A stretch of 64,000 bases of DNA from Chenopodium formosanum (taxonomy: Eukaryota > Streptophyta > Magnoliopsida > Caryophyllales > Amaranthaceae). Location of the stretch: assembly GCA_024500155.1 (NCBI GenBank), contig CM044876.1, positions 9,987,001 through 10,051,000 on the forward strand, given 5' to 3'. The translations under genes and the position numbers were made by a program. This document shows positions 1 to 9,550 of the stretch, piece after piece (positions within the stretch are counted from its first letter, which is position 1; every line of letters starts with the position of its first letter). Under the pieces are notes generated by a model. That model worked only from the letters and a program-made list of their open reading frames with translations, was not told where the DNA came from and searched no databases.

Positions 1-427
1 TAAAGTTATACTTTTATGTGTAACTCTCTATATATAATAAAAAAGGACCTATAAATAATCTTTAATTTTTATTTTTTATTAAATCAAATCTACACAGTGC
101 TCTTAAATAAGTATTTTATTTTTCTAAAAAAAAAAGTATTTTTTAAGTAACAATTTTTCAAATTTAAGAAATTTTAAAAGATAACCACTTCATTTAATAC
201 CCAACTTACAATAAATGTAACCTATGTTGATGGATATGATGCGAAACATACAAAAACGATTATATTAATTCCCAAATAACTTATATAAATAGTTCATTTT
301 AGTGGATGTTTTTTAATATGATAAATTTAATATATACATGTATGATTTCAAACTCAGCTTAATAAATTGAAACTTACTTGGTAATGGATAACATATATAA
401 ATTTAATATTTATAAGTGCACGTGTTG

Positions 428-506
428 ATACCCCATGACTTGGTTGGTCAATGCTTTTCTATTGTAATAATCAAGTGATTCGTGTTCGATTCTTCACTAT
501 ACCAGA
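428..506 (+). repeat. tRNA-derived SINE-like segment, copy 1
   Basis: Starts TGATACCCC, has an A-box-like CTTGGTTGGTCAATGC and, about 45 bases further, a B-box-like GTGTTCGATTC. It aligns with the segment at 1509-1582, so it looks like a dispersed repeat with an internal Pol III promoter. It does not fold as a full tRNA by eye. No A-rich tail or target duplication was resolved. Confidence 0.5.
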
Positions 507-1039
507 ACTTTAGATCAAATCAAAACTGAATTATTAATTCAGATCGGATCCAGACTTTAAATCGAATCGGATCGGTTTGAATTTTTTTGAAAATTCGGAC
601 GTTCGAATGGGATTGATTTGACCTTGTTTGAATCCAAATAACCGAAATAAGTTAAATATGAAATCGTTAGTTTATAAATAAGTATTGTTAATATAATCAT
701 GCTAAACTATTATTATAATAATTACTATTTATCATGTAACCTATTTACGTTTTCAATACTTCTATTAATCGTGTACAACTATACTTTTAATAAATAATTT
801 TTTATATTATTGTATTTTAATTTTTATTATCGCATTAGGCCCAAAATATATGCAACGTATTTTAATTTGCACTCTCGTAATGAGTCCAAATAACCGAATT
901 TTAAATCTGTTTGAATCGGATTGGATTTGGTGAGGAATTCAGGTCAGGTTGGATTTGATAATTGAAAATCGAAATTTATTTCGGATCGGATTGGATTTGG
1001 GCTAAATTCAAACCAAAAACCGAATGGACACTCCTACTT

Positions 1040-1180
1040 ATTATTAGACCTTATTATTAGACTTGATTAGAACTTATTGAAATTTATTAGACCTTATTTA
1101 ACTTAATGTAACTTATTAGACCTTATTTAACTTATTGGACATTATTATAACTTATCTGAACTAATATGAACTTATTAGAC
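1040..1180. repeat. Degenerate short direct repeats
   Basis: Repeated versions of AACTTATTAGACCTTATTT with small changes (ATTAGACCTTATTATTAGAC, TTATTTAACTTATTGGAC and so on). A decayed minisatellite of about 17-20 bp units with no coding meaning. Confidence 0.5.
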
Positions 1181-1296
1181 CTAAAAATTATTTTTATAAG
1201 GCGAAGAGAATAAACCCTTAGCGAATGACGGTGTGCATTGAAATAGTTTTAAATTTGACCGCTTATTAAAATATCTCACTTTGATTAATATATTTA

Positions 1297-1298
<2 letters not shown>

Positions 1299-1339
<41 letters not shown>
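1299..1339. repeat. T tract of about 40
   Basis: An almost uninterrupted run of T on the plus strand. It may be the A-tail of a minus-strand retroelement, but no body was identified next to it. Confidence 0.8.
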
Positions 1340-1340
<1 letters not shown>

Positions 1341-1508
1341 TTGTTGAAACACATTATTAAACCAAACAACAACATACAATAATCATCATAATATATTAAT
1401 AAGCGTATTATTACCATTTAAGGAATCATATTGTCTTTAATAGAATCATCCAATATATTTGACATAAATATAAATAGTACAAATAAATAAATAGTACGAT
1501 AATATATG

Positions 1509-1582
1509 TGCTGATACCCCTTGGTGTAGTTGGTGAATGCTTTCCTATTATGTATAAGTGATCCGTGTTCGAATCCAAACTA
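1509..1582 (+). repeat. tRNA-derived SINE-like segment, copy 2
   Basis: Starts TGATACCCC like the copy at 428. It has an A-box-like TTGGTGTAGTTGGTGAATGC and a perfect B-box-like GTTCGAATCC, then reaches a T-rich stretch. The shared start and spacing with the first copy show the two are members of one repeat family. Confidence 0.55.
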
Positions 1583-2021
1583 CTCCATTTTTTTTTTGGG
1601 TTTTATTTTTAGTTTTCATTTACATAATAGCCATAAATACTAATGTTTCCCATTTTAAATTAGACTTTTAAATACCAATGATACTAATTATCAATAAAAC
1701 AATCCGAATTATGATTAATTTAAATTCAATATACCAATTATTATTATTTTTGTTTGCATTTTATATTTCATTCACTAATTACCCATAAATAGTAACGTCC
1801 TAATATAAATTAGTACTTTTAAATACTAATGTTACGAATCGTCAATAAAACAGTTTGAGGTCTGGTTTCTATATATCTGAAATTATGAAACTCCTACTAC
1901 AAACCCAAAACCTTTCCGCATTTCTGAGCATCAATTCCATAAAACAACATCTTAGCGAATTTAAACAGCATCAAAATGGTATTAACAGGATCAATTTAAA
2001 TATTGTCTTACTGATTCATAT

Positions 2022-2537
2022 CTAATTCATACAAATACAAACATTTTTCTCAAAGGCATACATATGGCAAAACCTTGTAAATTCTTCACCGCTTGCAAAA
2101 TACATACCCACAGCTGGAGTACCACTATGTTGTTCTTCACCGTTTGAACCATTCTGAAAATCATGTCCATTTCTAATGTTGTTAACCACATCATCAACCT
2201 CTTCATTGTCAATGATATTAAACTCATCATCTTCATTCTCAGAATCATGTCCATTTCTATGGTCATTAACCCCCACATCAGCCTCCTCATTGCCAATGTT
2301 ATCAATCTCAACATTATCATTCTGAGAATCATGTCCATTAATATTAATATTAGCCTCCACATCTACCTCTTCAGTGCCAATGCTATTAATCTCAACATCT
2401 TCATTAAGATCGAATGGAAGTTCCCCAATATTAACAGTTACATCGTTTGATTCTACATCTCCGATAGAACTAACCACGTCGTTTATCACTACATTCAGAT
2501 CAATGTTCAAACGAGAGGCCCCGTTTTCACTTTCCAT
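2022..2537 (-). CDS. FAR1/FHY3-related protein, truncated N-terminal part
   Basis: 171-aa frame starting at the ATG at 2537. The first half is acidic and Asn/Asp-rich, with three tandem 28-residue repeats built on (I/N)NGHD-x-N-x(2-3)-(D/E)-(I/V)-(D/I)-N-I. The last 25 residues (GMYFASGEEFTRFCHMYAF) match the start of the FAR1 DNA-binding domain, usually written G-M-x-F-x-S-x-E-E-x(3)-F-Y-x-x-Y-A. The frame then stops, so the zinc-binding remainder, the MULE-type transposase domain and the SWIM domain are absent, and I see no continuation further left. A 5'-UTR intron is plausible (donor CAG|GTAA at 2984, acceptor ACAG ending at 2550), with a first exon near 2985-3060. It is either a truncated gene or a pseudogene. 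The family assignment rests on the short C-terminal match. Confidence 0.5.
   Translation of the reverse strand: MESENGASRLNIDLNVVINDVVSSIGDVESNDVTVNIGELPFDLNEDVEINSIGTEEVDVEANININGHDSQNDNVEIDNIGNEEADVGVNDHRNGHDSENEDDEFNIIDNEEVDDVVNNIRNGHDFQNGSNGEEQHSGTPAVGMYFASGEEFTRFCHMYAFEKNVCICMN
2157..2410 (-). repeat. Three in-frame 84-bp tandem repeats
   Basis: The word AATCATGTCC recurs at 2159, 2243 and 2327, exactly 84 bp apart, so the repeat keeps the reading frame (28 residues per unit) of the FAR1-like ORF. The units differ from each other, so the duplication is not recent. Confidence 0.8.
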
Positions 2538-3060
2538 TACATTGCCACACTGTCAAACACACAACAGTATTATTTTATATTCTACAAAATATAAAAAGAT
2601 ACTGCAAATTAATATTTTGTTTTTATATTGACTATATGACCCCACGAATAACAAACAGATCCTATAAATAAATAAATTATTATTAACAGCAATACACACC
2701 TCGATTTTATTTAAAAACTGATTCAATTACAATTATACCCAGCAACACACCTTCAATTATATTCAACCCTCACAAACAACACTTATAAAAACAAACAAAA
2801 CCAAACACAACATAGATATCAATGTATTACTCGAAACGCTCTACCCTTTCAATTAAATCTTTACATAAAACTAATATTAACCCAAAAATCATTTACTCAG
2901 AATTCATAGAATATAAACCCTAATTTATCATAAAAATCAAATTAGGAATTTTAAACAAAATAATCCTACAGCTAACAAGATTACCTGCAAATACTTATTG
3001 ATTGACGAAATTGAATCGAAAACTTGAATAATTTCTTCACAATTCGTTCCCTAAATCAAA

Positions 3061-5306
3061 TGGGTTGTGTTCTTCGCCAACAAATTTTGGGGGAAAAGAT
3101 GAATTCATGGGGCAAAAGAAGGGAAATTTCTTTGCTTAATCTGGAAATTAATGGTGTATTACCCATTAATCGAGACATTAATTGTTGCCGCCCACACAAA
3201 TTTTTCCCTCCCACCTTCATCAGTTTGGCGCCCAGCATGAAAAATGTACCGCCCAAACTTTCCCTCTTCTTTTTTTTCCTTTCCCTCTTCTTTTTTTTGT
3301 TTCCATAACTACATTGCTGAGTTGGCGTTTTTTAATTGGTGGTGTACAAAAAGAATCTTGTACATTTTGTGTACCCCTAGCCTTTTACAATGCATAAGCA
3401 TTCAATTTACTTGTGCACCATGGTAATTTAATTTAATTGGTTGTACAATAATTATATTCCCTATTAAGTTGTAGTTCGAAGACCTAGCTAATTTCAAAGC
3501 TTTTGTCCTGTTATAACGGATGCATCATGTAAGTCAATTTTTTTAAATCTAAATAATAACTTGTGCATGTAAGACTTAAAGAGCATGTACAACTTGAGAG
3601 GGCGTAATAGAGGATAGATTAAGGAAAATATGTACGTAACTATAATTGTACATATGCAGTACTAGAAGTAATAAGCACCATACCGAGCTCCATAAAAAAT
3701 GAAATGATAGTACCCTAATTATTTCTCGATACATATGCAATACATCTACATCGATTCCAAAACCTACATAAAAATGAATAAAGATAGCAATTATTTTGTT
3801 AGATGAATTTGCAGTGTAAGATGGGAAGAAGGGCATTAGTATAATTAGTAAGCTAAGACTAACAAGTAACAATAGTGGAGTATGCCTAAAGATAGCTGTT
3901 GTCCTGCGTTGACAGAGAATTAATTGGAGTCATGGCCGAAAGCTGGACGACTTGAATGCAGTGATGAATGAACGATGTAAGGTTATACTTGATCTTTGCA
4001 GACGAGCTAGGTAAAGTATCCTAAAGATCCTTTTTTTGTTATATTTTTAAGAATACAAGTATTTTGAAAATAAGTATTGTCATTGGCTACTTATTAACAA
4101 GAAGCAACGCATAATATTAATCACTTATAAGCTCAATAAGATTTTATATGATCTCAAACATCAAACTTTATATAAAAATTGGCCATGCAAGGAATAGCTC
4201 ACCAACGACTTGATCATTTCTAACGTGGGATAATTTACATTTATAAAATTTGCATTTGACCGTCTTTTTTGTACACTCCCTTTTGTCTTTTTTTTTTCTT
4301 TTCTTTTCTTTTTTTTTTTTTTCAAGTTTTGCTTTATTCTAATTTTGATAAAGCAAGTGATGATCAATGTTGAAATCCATTGTAGTCTCAAGGTTAAAGC
4401 TAAGTGTCCCATATTGAAGAATGAAAGAGGAGAGAAAGTTCCACTTTATAAGATAGAAGAATTAATCTTATCATCACTAATGGTTTTATATAAAACCTCA
4501 TCAAGATTTATAAGTAGACTGACACTTTGGTTGCACTACTTTTTATTCATTTTTTTTTCCTTTATAAATTAAGTTTCTCAATTATTAGAGATTGTAAAAA
4601 TATATAAAACAAATGATAGATTGAAAGTATTATTGACGAACACAAATTTTTATATGTTCTTGAAATCTTAATTCGTGAATGACATAAATAATAATTTAGG
4701 GTCTGTTTTGATTTACTAAGCTGAACTGAATTGTTTTTTAGAGAAGGAAATTAGAACTGAACTGAACTGAACTTAAAATTAACAGAAGAGAGCAGGGTTT
4801 GTGTTCTATCTCTTTATAAATCGTAAAAAGAGCTTATGAGCATTTTTTATTATATACGAGGCTCACAGTTGTTAATATAATTACGAAAATGTCATGTTGA
4901 GTTGATATATTTATTGATCTATTTACAATTTTGCCACTTGGTGAACGAATTTCAGTTATCAAGATGATAAAAGGGGTTCCCTCAAAATTTAGACCCTATA
5001 TACTATGTCCAAAAAAAAAAAAGGGAAAATTGAAGGAAAATCTCTGATAAATGATACCTACATGATAATGTAATGATCGAACAAGGAAAGTTATCAATGT
5101 GATTTTGGATATCTTTATACATTTCCATCTCCTTTATGCAATTAATCTTTTAAGAAATCACCCAAATCAAATCACTGGTTCTTGTCAACTATAGATTGAG
5201 AAGTGCTCCACTATCTTAAATCAAGTTATCTCTTAACACCTTTCTCAAAAAAAAAAAAAAAAAAAATCAGACTAATTAAATTAGAAATTAGATATTTTCC
5301 AAAACT
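3061..5306. other. Gene-free stretch between FAR1-like ORF and defensin-like gene
   Basis: Only short, unsupported frames. It contains pyrimidine tracts near 3265-3300 and 4275-4322, a MITE-like fragment starting at 4699, and the presumed promoter of the defensin-like gene just before 5307. Confidence 0.5.
4699..4795. mobile_element. TTCAG-rich Tourist-like MITE, decayed copy
   Basis: Begins TTA|GGGTCTGTTTTGATTTACT, the same terminus as the complete copy at 5564, and contains CTGAACTGAACTGAAC repeats. The right terminus is not recognisable, so the copy is decayed or truncated. Confidence 0.5.
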
Positions 5307-6434
5307 ATGGCCCCTAGTTCTAAATATGTTTTGCTTGGATTTCTGCTAATTGCTGTGGCCATGATTTCTAGTAAGTTTTCCTAGTAAGCAATAATTCATT
5401 AATCTTTGCATTTTAATTAAAAATAATCTTTGATTATAATCATGTGTAACCGGGAAATTCATACATACACCATGGTGCATCCAAGTGTATGTGCTTTTTT
5501 TTTTTTTTTTTTTTTTTTGGATAATTATTATTCATTTAATCAACAAAGAGAGAAAAACAATAAGGGTCTGTTCATATTTACTTAATTTCAGTTCAGTTCA
5601 GTTCAGCTCCAATCAGTTTAGTTCAGTTCAGTTCAGTTCAGCTCCTAATTTCCTTCTCTCATAAAATATTCATTTCAACTTAGTTCAATTCAGTTCAGCT
5701 CCAATCAAGTTCAGTTTAGTTCAGTTCAGCTCAATTCAGTAAATGTGAACAGACCCTAAACCTCGTCTACATTGAGTATAAAATTATTTTCATATGGCAA
5801 TCTGTTTTCTTGTTTTCTAAACATTAAGGTTTTCCTATAATTAATTGAAGTTCTAATTGTAAGAATGTCTAGCTGTCATATAAATTTGTAAATTAATATA
5901 TTGCATAGGGTATATTAGTAAAACATACAAGACCTACAATTGGGATTGTTGATGTGAAGTTATTGAAATAAATACACTTGTATAGTTGTATGCATATATA
6001 AGAAAGTCACAAATTTTAATGTGAATTCCGGTATGTAATTTCCCTTAATCGGGACAATCTTATCAATTAGCTATATATAATATCGTAGAGACAAACCTAC
6101 TTGGGGGTACAGTTAATAATGCAAGTGTAATGAAATAATGAGGAACATAAATAGTTATTTTTTTATAATCAAAGGGTATACATAATTACATACATAATTC
6201 CACCATTAATAATATTTTTTCATGGAATGGTCACCATTAATAATTTTGATTTAATAATAAAATGTGGCAGATTTACCATCAACAGAAGGATTAGGACCAT
6301 TCCCATATGTATGTGTGGGAGCATGTACAACTCCAGCGGATTGCAACACTCAATGCATTGACAAAGGTTATAGCAATGGTGGTTCTTGTGTTGGCATGGG
6401 TTCTTCAGATTTAAGTTGTTGCTGTAACAAGTGA
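5307..6434 (+). CDS. Secreted defensin-like (DEFL/LCR) cysteine-rich peptide
   Basis: Two exons, 5307-5370 and 6271-6434, with donor TCTA|GTAAGT and acceptor GGCAG; about 75 residues. Exon 1 encodes a hydrophobic signal peptide (MAPSSKYVLLGFLLIAVAMIS). Exon 2 encodes the mature peptide of about 54 residues with eight cysteines in the order C-X3-C-X5-C-X3-C-X10-C-X9-C-C-C. The phase-1 intron separating the signal peptide from the cysteine-rich part is typical of plant DEFL/LCR genes. It is expected to be secreted to the apoplast. In this family the roles are antimicrobial defence or cell-cell signalling, and the sequence does not tell which. The 900-bp intron carries a MITE. The ORF is too short and too split to be found by simple ORF calling; the model comes from the splice sites and cysteine spacing. 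Confidence 0.8.
5564..5756. mobile_element. Tourist-like MITE with TTCAG repeats, complete copy
   Basis: 193 bp, terminal inverted repeats GGGTCTGTTCATATTTACT and (reverse) GGGTCTGTTCACATTTACT, flanked on both sides by the trinucleotide TAA (5561-5563 and 5757-5759), as expected of PIF/Harbinger (Tourist) elements. The inside is mostly repeated TTCAG. It sits in the intron of the defensin-like gene. Confidence 0.8.
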
Positions 6435-6972
6435 TACCAATCTTGGAATTTGCATAATTTTGTTTTAGATTAGTTGATAAATTTAGCAAGATTTTATAAC
6501 ATGTTTACTTTTTCTTGAGTATTGGTACAATGTTACTTTTAATGTTCTATGAGTCTTGTTCATTTGTGTTGTGCCTTCTTATTTAAACTCGCCGTTGTCA
6601 ACTCCTGTATGAGTATTTGTCAAGAGAGACTATAAAATTATAGTCTTTGTCCTATTTTAGCTTATTGTGTATTTGCTTGATTGTCGAATAATTTAGTTTA
6701 ATTGACACATTTCTTTTATCACATTTATCAATGCATAAAATGATATACAGTACTTCGTATTATTTAATTTGTAAAGAATATGTCCATAAATAATAGCCTT
6801 AACTTGGAGAGTCATGAATGGTCATATAATTAGAAAACGATAAACCCTCCATGAATGTATTGTGGTAGCTAGCAGATGCGCCCTGTGAACGCAACTCCTG
6901 TCAACCTTGTGGATGTTGCACCAATCAAAATTCCTACTAGCTTTGTAACACCCTTGATCAACCTACTCTTAA

Positions 6973-7089
6973 GGCCTGATTCTGATTGACTGAACTGAAT
7001 ATTTTATGAGAGGAGGATATGAGGAACTGAACTAAACTGTACAAAATTGAACTGAACTTAACTGAAAATAATTTGAAGAGAACAGACCC
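6973..7089. mobile_element. TTCAG-type Tourist-like MITE, short copy
   Basis: About 117 bp between GGCCTGATTCTGATTGACTG and GAACAGACCC, the latter matching the terminus of the copy at 5564. Flanks are TTAA on the left and TTA on the right. Internal CTGAACTGAA repeats as in the other members. Confidence 0.6.
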
Positions 7090-7906
7090 TTAGCCCACCG
7101 TAAACCTTCCAAACAAACAATCATTTCAGCAGGAAGAGCAGATTGTGCCAAACCATGATGTCCATTACATATTTAAAAGCGTAGCAGGCCTTTAAACGTC
7201 CAAAACAATTGTTAGTACCACCTAGCCCATTCAAAAAAAAATGATGGACATTTAAAAATGATTTTGTTAATTAAAATGATTTTTTATTATGCATCTTAAC
7301 TTCAGTAAACTCAGCATAATGTAGTTTCTTGGGCAATTCGGGGTAACATAACTAAAATAGATTTTTAATGTATCTTAATTTTAATAAACCAAACCTAATG
7401 TAGCTTGAGTATAAAGTGATTAATTCTGCATTTTTTTGAATTAATGTGGAACATTTACATGTGTTCTTTTAAAAGTTACAATCTACTCTTCCTTTCATAT
7501 ATGAGAAACCTATTAAATGCAATCACAAGTGACTGCTTCATGGTCTAAAGTGCACTTTCAACATCTGCCTTCAAATTACAATTCAATTTGACCTAATGGA
7601 TACTAAATACATCATTTACTATTTTGATTAATGAAATTCAAATATACTATCAGAAAAATAAAAATAAAAATAAAAATTCAAATACTAAAAAAAATGTCTC
7701 AATTATATTTTTCTTTAAGGGAATCGGAGAGAAAAGGTTTCACTCTCCATCCCTACATTACGCAGTCAGGCCAAGCTTTGCCCCAAAGATTAGCCCATTT
7801 TGATTGATCCATATTAAATGTCTGAGTCGACCCAATAAGGTGATTGACTCTATTGAATCAAAACCACTCATGGGCCGACCCAATTAGTTGTTTTCTTCTT
7901 ACTTTG

Positions 7907-8314
7907 GAAAATTTAGCAATTACAACCAATAACAGTACTCATTTTGCGGGTTATAACCATCAAAGTTTGTTTTTGCAAAATACATCCAAAAAAGTCACCC
8001 AACATTTTAAACTACAACCAAAAATCAATTTTTAGCCGCTTTCACCAAAATATGAAGCCATTATTTCAAAAAAAAATCCAAACTAGTATTGGCTGGAATT
8101 TATTTTTAATGAAAATAAATTATTAATGACGTTATATTCTAGTGAAAGTGACTAAAAATCAAACTTTGGCTGTAATTTAAAATGTTTGGGGGTTGTTTCC
8201 AAAAAAAAAAAAAAAATTGTTTGGGGGTTTTTTTTTTAGTAATTTGCAAAAATAAACTTTAATAGTTGTAACTCGTAAAATGGGTACTTTATTATTTGAA
8301 AGTGATAAATTTTC
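7907..8314. mobile_element. Foldback element with arms of about 150 bp
   Basis: The left arm (GGAAAATTTAGCAATTACAA...) is matched in inverted orientation by the right arm ending ...AGTGATAAATTTTC. Both arms carry the complementary words for CATTTTGCGGGTTATAAC, AAAGTTTGTTTTTGCAAA and AACATTTTAAACTACA, with mismatches. The long arms, no coding capacity and a GAAAA terminus suggest a non-autonomous MULE-type element. No exact 9-bp target duplication was found. Confidence 0.6.
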
Positions 8315-9550
8315 TTTTTACTTTTCATATTGCATTTTTTACTTTTTTTATAAGGCATAATCTTTCATAAGACTTTATCATGTGTTACCCTGTGGAAGTC
8401 TTACACAGTACCAAACAGGCACATATTTGTGCTGTAGTCAACTCTAATTATATACCAAATTACTTTGGAACCAATGTTTATGTGATGTTGCCATTTTGGT
8501 AGTTGTTTGGTACTATGTGAAATTTAGAATGTCACCCCTTCCCCTATAAACATAATTCCAACACATCAATGCAAATAGAATGTCATGTTTATTAGTTGAT
8601 GCATGTTTTGACTATGACACTATTCATTTCCATTGCTTTGGCCATTGTTTATTTTTTGTATTCATAAATGATATATCATAAAATAGTAAACATTGAAGTA
8701 GCTTGCCAAGCTAGCTAGCATATATGCCAAGTCAAAATGAAACAACTTTAAAAACCAGAGTAAGAAATACGAAGTATATCATTAACTAGCCATGTTCTTT
8801 ACAGAGGAAAACTATGGACAATGAATTACCACCGGTCATGCTCTAGTGAGGCACGCGATCACCAAAATTAGAAGACAACCTATACTAATCTACTATCATA
8901 CCATGAAGAATTGAAGATTATGAACTCAAGTTTTAATTTTCCATCCTTCAATTCATCCCCAGTTAAATATCAATTTTTACAAAGTATTGTAACCTTTCGT
9001 GATTAAAGTCACTAATGCATAGGTTACATGATCAACAATTCAACAATATAGACAATTCTGATCTTCAATTAACAGAAAATTCATCAACCAAATGTTCACA
9101 AAATAATACGGGAGTATCAAATTAGATTCACTTTATAACCACATCTACATGTTTATTATCACACAATACTACACAAATTACATTCAGTTTTTCATGCAAC
9201 AGTAGCACAAAATCTACAATAGTTTACACATCACAATTTGAGGGCGGACATATTACAAAATATTACAAACTGCAACATACAAACGCCTCCAAAAACTGTC
9301 TATAACCGTTGATTCTTACCTATAATCTCCTCCACATCAACGAGCACCAAACTAAGAGCGCGAAAACAGTTATGATTACGATCATACACCTTGACTCCTC
9401 TTCTTTGGATGTGACATACCTATATGTAAGGTTTTGCAACCACCACTCCATGAGTTTCTTATTGACTTAATCACCACTCTCATAGGGGTTGAAATTGCAA
9501 TGTTATGCTACTGCAAAAGAGTTTTATGAACAATAAATCGAACTACAAAG

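Larger units (their letters stand above)
1..2021. other. Gene-free AT-rich stretch
   Basis: No open frame with a recognisable product. It holds two related tRNA-like (SINE-like) segments, a block at about 535-1030 rich in ATCGGATTGGATTT-like words, degenerate direct repeats at about 1040-1180 and a T tract at 1299-1339, all of which suggest old repeats. Confidence 0.6.
6435..9550. other. Gene-free stretch with MITEs
   Basis: No convincing coding region. It holds the short TTCAG MITE at 6973-7089, the foldback element at 7907-8314, and weakly gene-like fragments at about 6875-6960 and 7095-7230 that I cannot assign. The 3' UTR of ABI3 probably occupies the last few hundred bases before 9551. 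Confidence 0.5.

Noticed and set aside
428..1582. Functional tRNA genes
   Set aside because: A/B-box-like words are present, but the acceptor and anticodon stems do not pair by eye, and the two copies share non-tRNA flanking words, so SINE-like is preferred.
6878..6999. Short Cys-rich frame (APCERNSCQPCGCC) suggestive of a second cysteine-rich peptide
   Set aside because: Only about 20 residues, no signal-peptide exon, and other frames are equally open; not enough to call a gene.
7095..7230. Possible LINE RNase H-like fragment on the minus strand
   Set aside because: The resemblance is only to a few residues, with stops nearby and no other LINE domains.
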